Program-made: the position numbers and the translations under genes
NCBI GenBank assembly: GCA_021779435.1
Contig: JAJYAR010000215.1
Span: forward strand, 1-5,441
Reading direction: 5' to 3'
Length of the DNA stretch: 5,441 nucleotides
Source: a bacterium
GTDB lineage: Bacteria > Verrucomicrobiota > Verrucomicrobiae > JAJYAR01
In this document: one piece after another, positions 5,348 to 5,441 of the stretch
Layout of the letters: each line of letters opens with the position of its first letter
How positions within the stretch are numbered: the stretch's first letter is position 1
Notes under the pieces: model-generated
Told to the model about the DNA's origin: nothing
Database searches by the model: none
What the model saw: only the letters and a program-made list of their open reading frames with translations

Positions 5348-5441
5348 TCACAGCGCGAAGTCGTAGTCGATGATCAGCGGCGCGTGGTCGCTGAAGCGTT
5401 CGTCCTTGAATATCGCGGCCTGTCGTGCGGTCGCCGCAATG
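5348..5441 (-). CDS. xth: Exonuclease III / AP endonuclease, C-terminal 30 codons (rest outside window)
   Basis: Only the last 30 residues are in the window, ending with TGA at 5350-5348. The visible tail contains RFSDHAPLIIDYDF. SDHAP is the C-terminal signature of the exonuclease III branch of the endonuclease/exonuclease/phosphatase fold; its aspartate and histidine belong to the active site, where the histidine acts with a conserved aspartate. Members are Mg2+-dependent enzymes that cut DNA at abasic sites and trim 3' ends in base excision repair. The preceding ARQAAIFKDERF and the ending IDYDFAL match the form common in betaproteobacterial homologues as I remember them. Other members of the superfamily also carry the SDHAP motif, so the exact family is likely but not certain. 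It is on the same strand as the small membrane protein gene, 300 bp upstream of it. Confidence 0.8.
   Translation of the reverse strand, partial: IAATARQAAIFKDERFSDHAPLIIDYDFAL

Noticed and set aside
5173..5373. 66-codon plus-strand frame in the right intergenic region
   Set aside because: No ribosome binding site, no coherent composition, and it overlaps the 3' end of xth on the other strand.
1..5441. Mobile element, CRISPR array, tRNA or toxin-antitoxin system
   Set aside because: I saw no transposase or integrase motifs, terminal repeats, regular spaced repeats beyond those listed, cloverleaf, or small paired genes.

Overview
The window looks like ordinary chromosomal DNA from a GC-rich proteobacterium, most likely a betaproteobacterium (Burkholderiales, Rhodocyclales or Nitrosomonadales type). 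This rests on strong GC preference at third codon positions, the style of the chemoreceptor signalling domain, and the C-terminal wording of an exonuclease III homologue. I cannot name a genus. A CbbO-type protein suggests an autotrophic (Calvin cycle) lineage, but the RuBisCO genes themselves would lie outside the window.

Layout, left to right. (1) 2-1336, plus strand: the C-terminal 444 residues of a CbbO/NorD-family von Willebrand factor A (VWA) protein, running in from the left edge. (2) 1359-2660, minus strand: an AmpG-like major facilitator permease of 433 residues with a TTG start behind a strong ribosome binding site. It converges on the first gene with 22 bp between the stops, and a perfect 10-bp inverted repeat spans the junction. 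(3) 2661-2898: a GC-rich intergenic gap with two adjacent perfect 16-bp palindromes. (4) 2899-4527, minus strand: a complete methyl-accepting chemotaxis protein of 542 residues. (5) 4528-4795: the chemoreceptor leader, then a cluster of hairpins that includes a textbook intrinsic terminator for the next gene. (6) 4796-5047, minus strand: an 83-residue two-helix membrane protein of unknown function. (7) 5048-5347: a 300-bp gene-free stretch, locally AT-rich, with a helically phased TGAATC/TTCAG repeat set and a tentative promoter. (8) 5348-5441, minus strand: the last 30 codons of an exonuclease III family gene leaving the window on the right.

The genes do not form one pathway. They cover RuBisCO activation (CbbO), peptidoglycan recycling (AmpG), chemotaxis, an unknown small membrane protein and DNA repair. 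The four minus-strand genes are spaced widely enough, with terminators or structured gaps between them, to be separate transcription units. I found no mobile element, CRISPR array, tRNA or rRNA, and no clear evidence of a new multi-gene system. The most unusual non-coding signals are the 11-bp phased repeat at 5131-5177 and the twin palindromes at 2810-2848.
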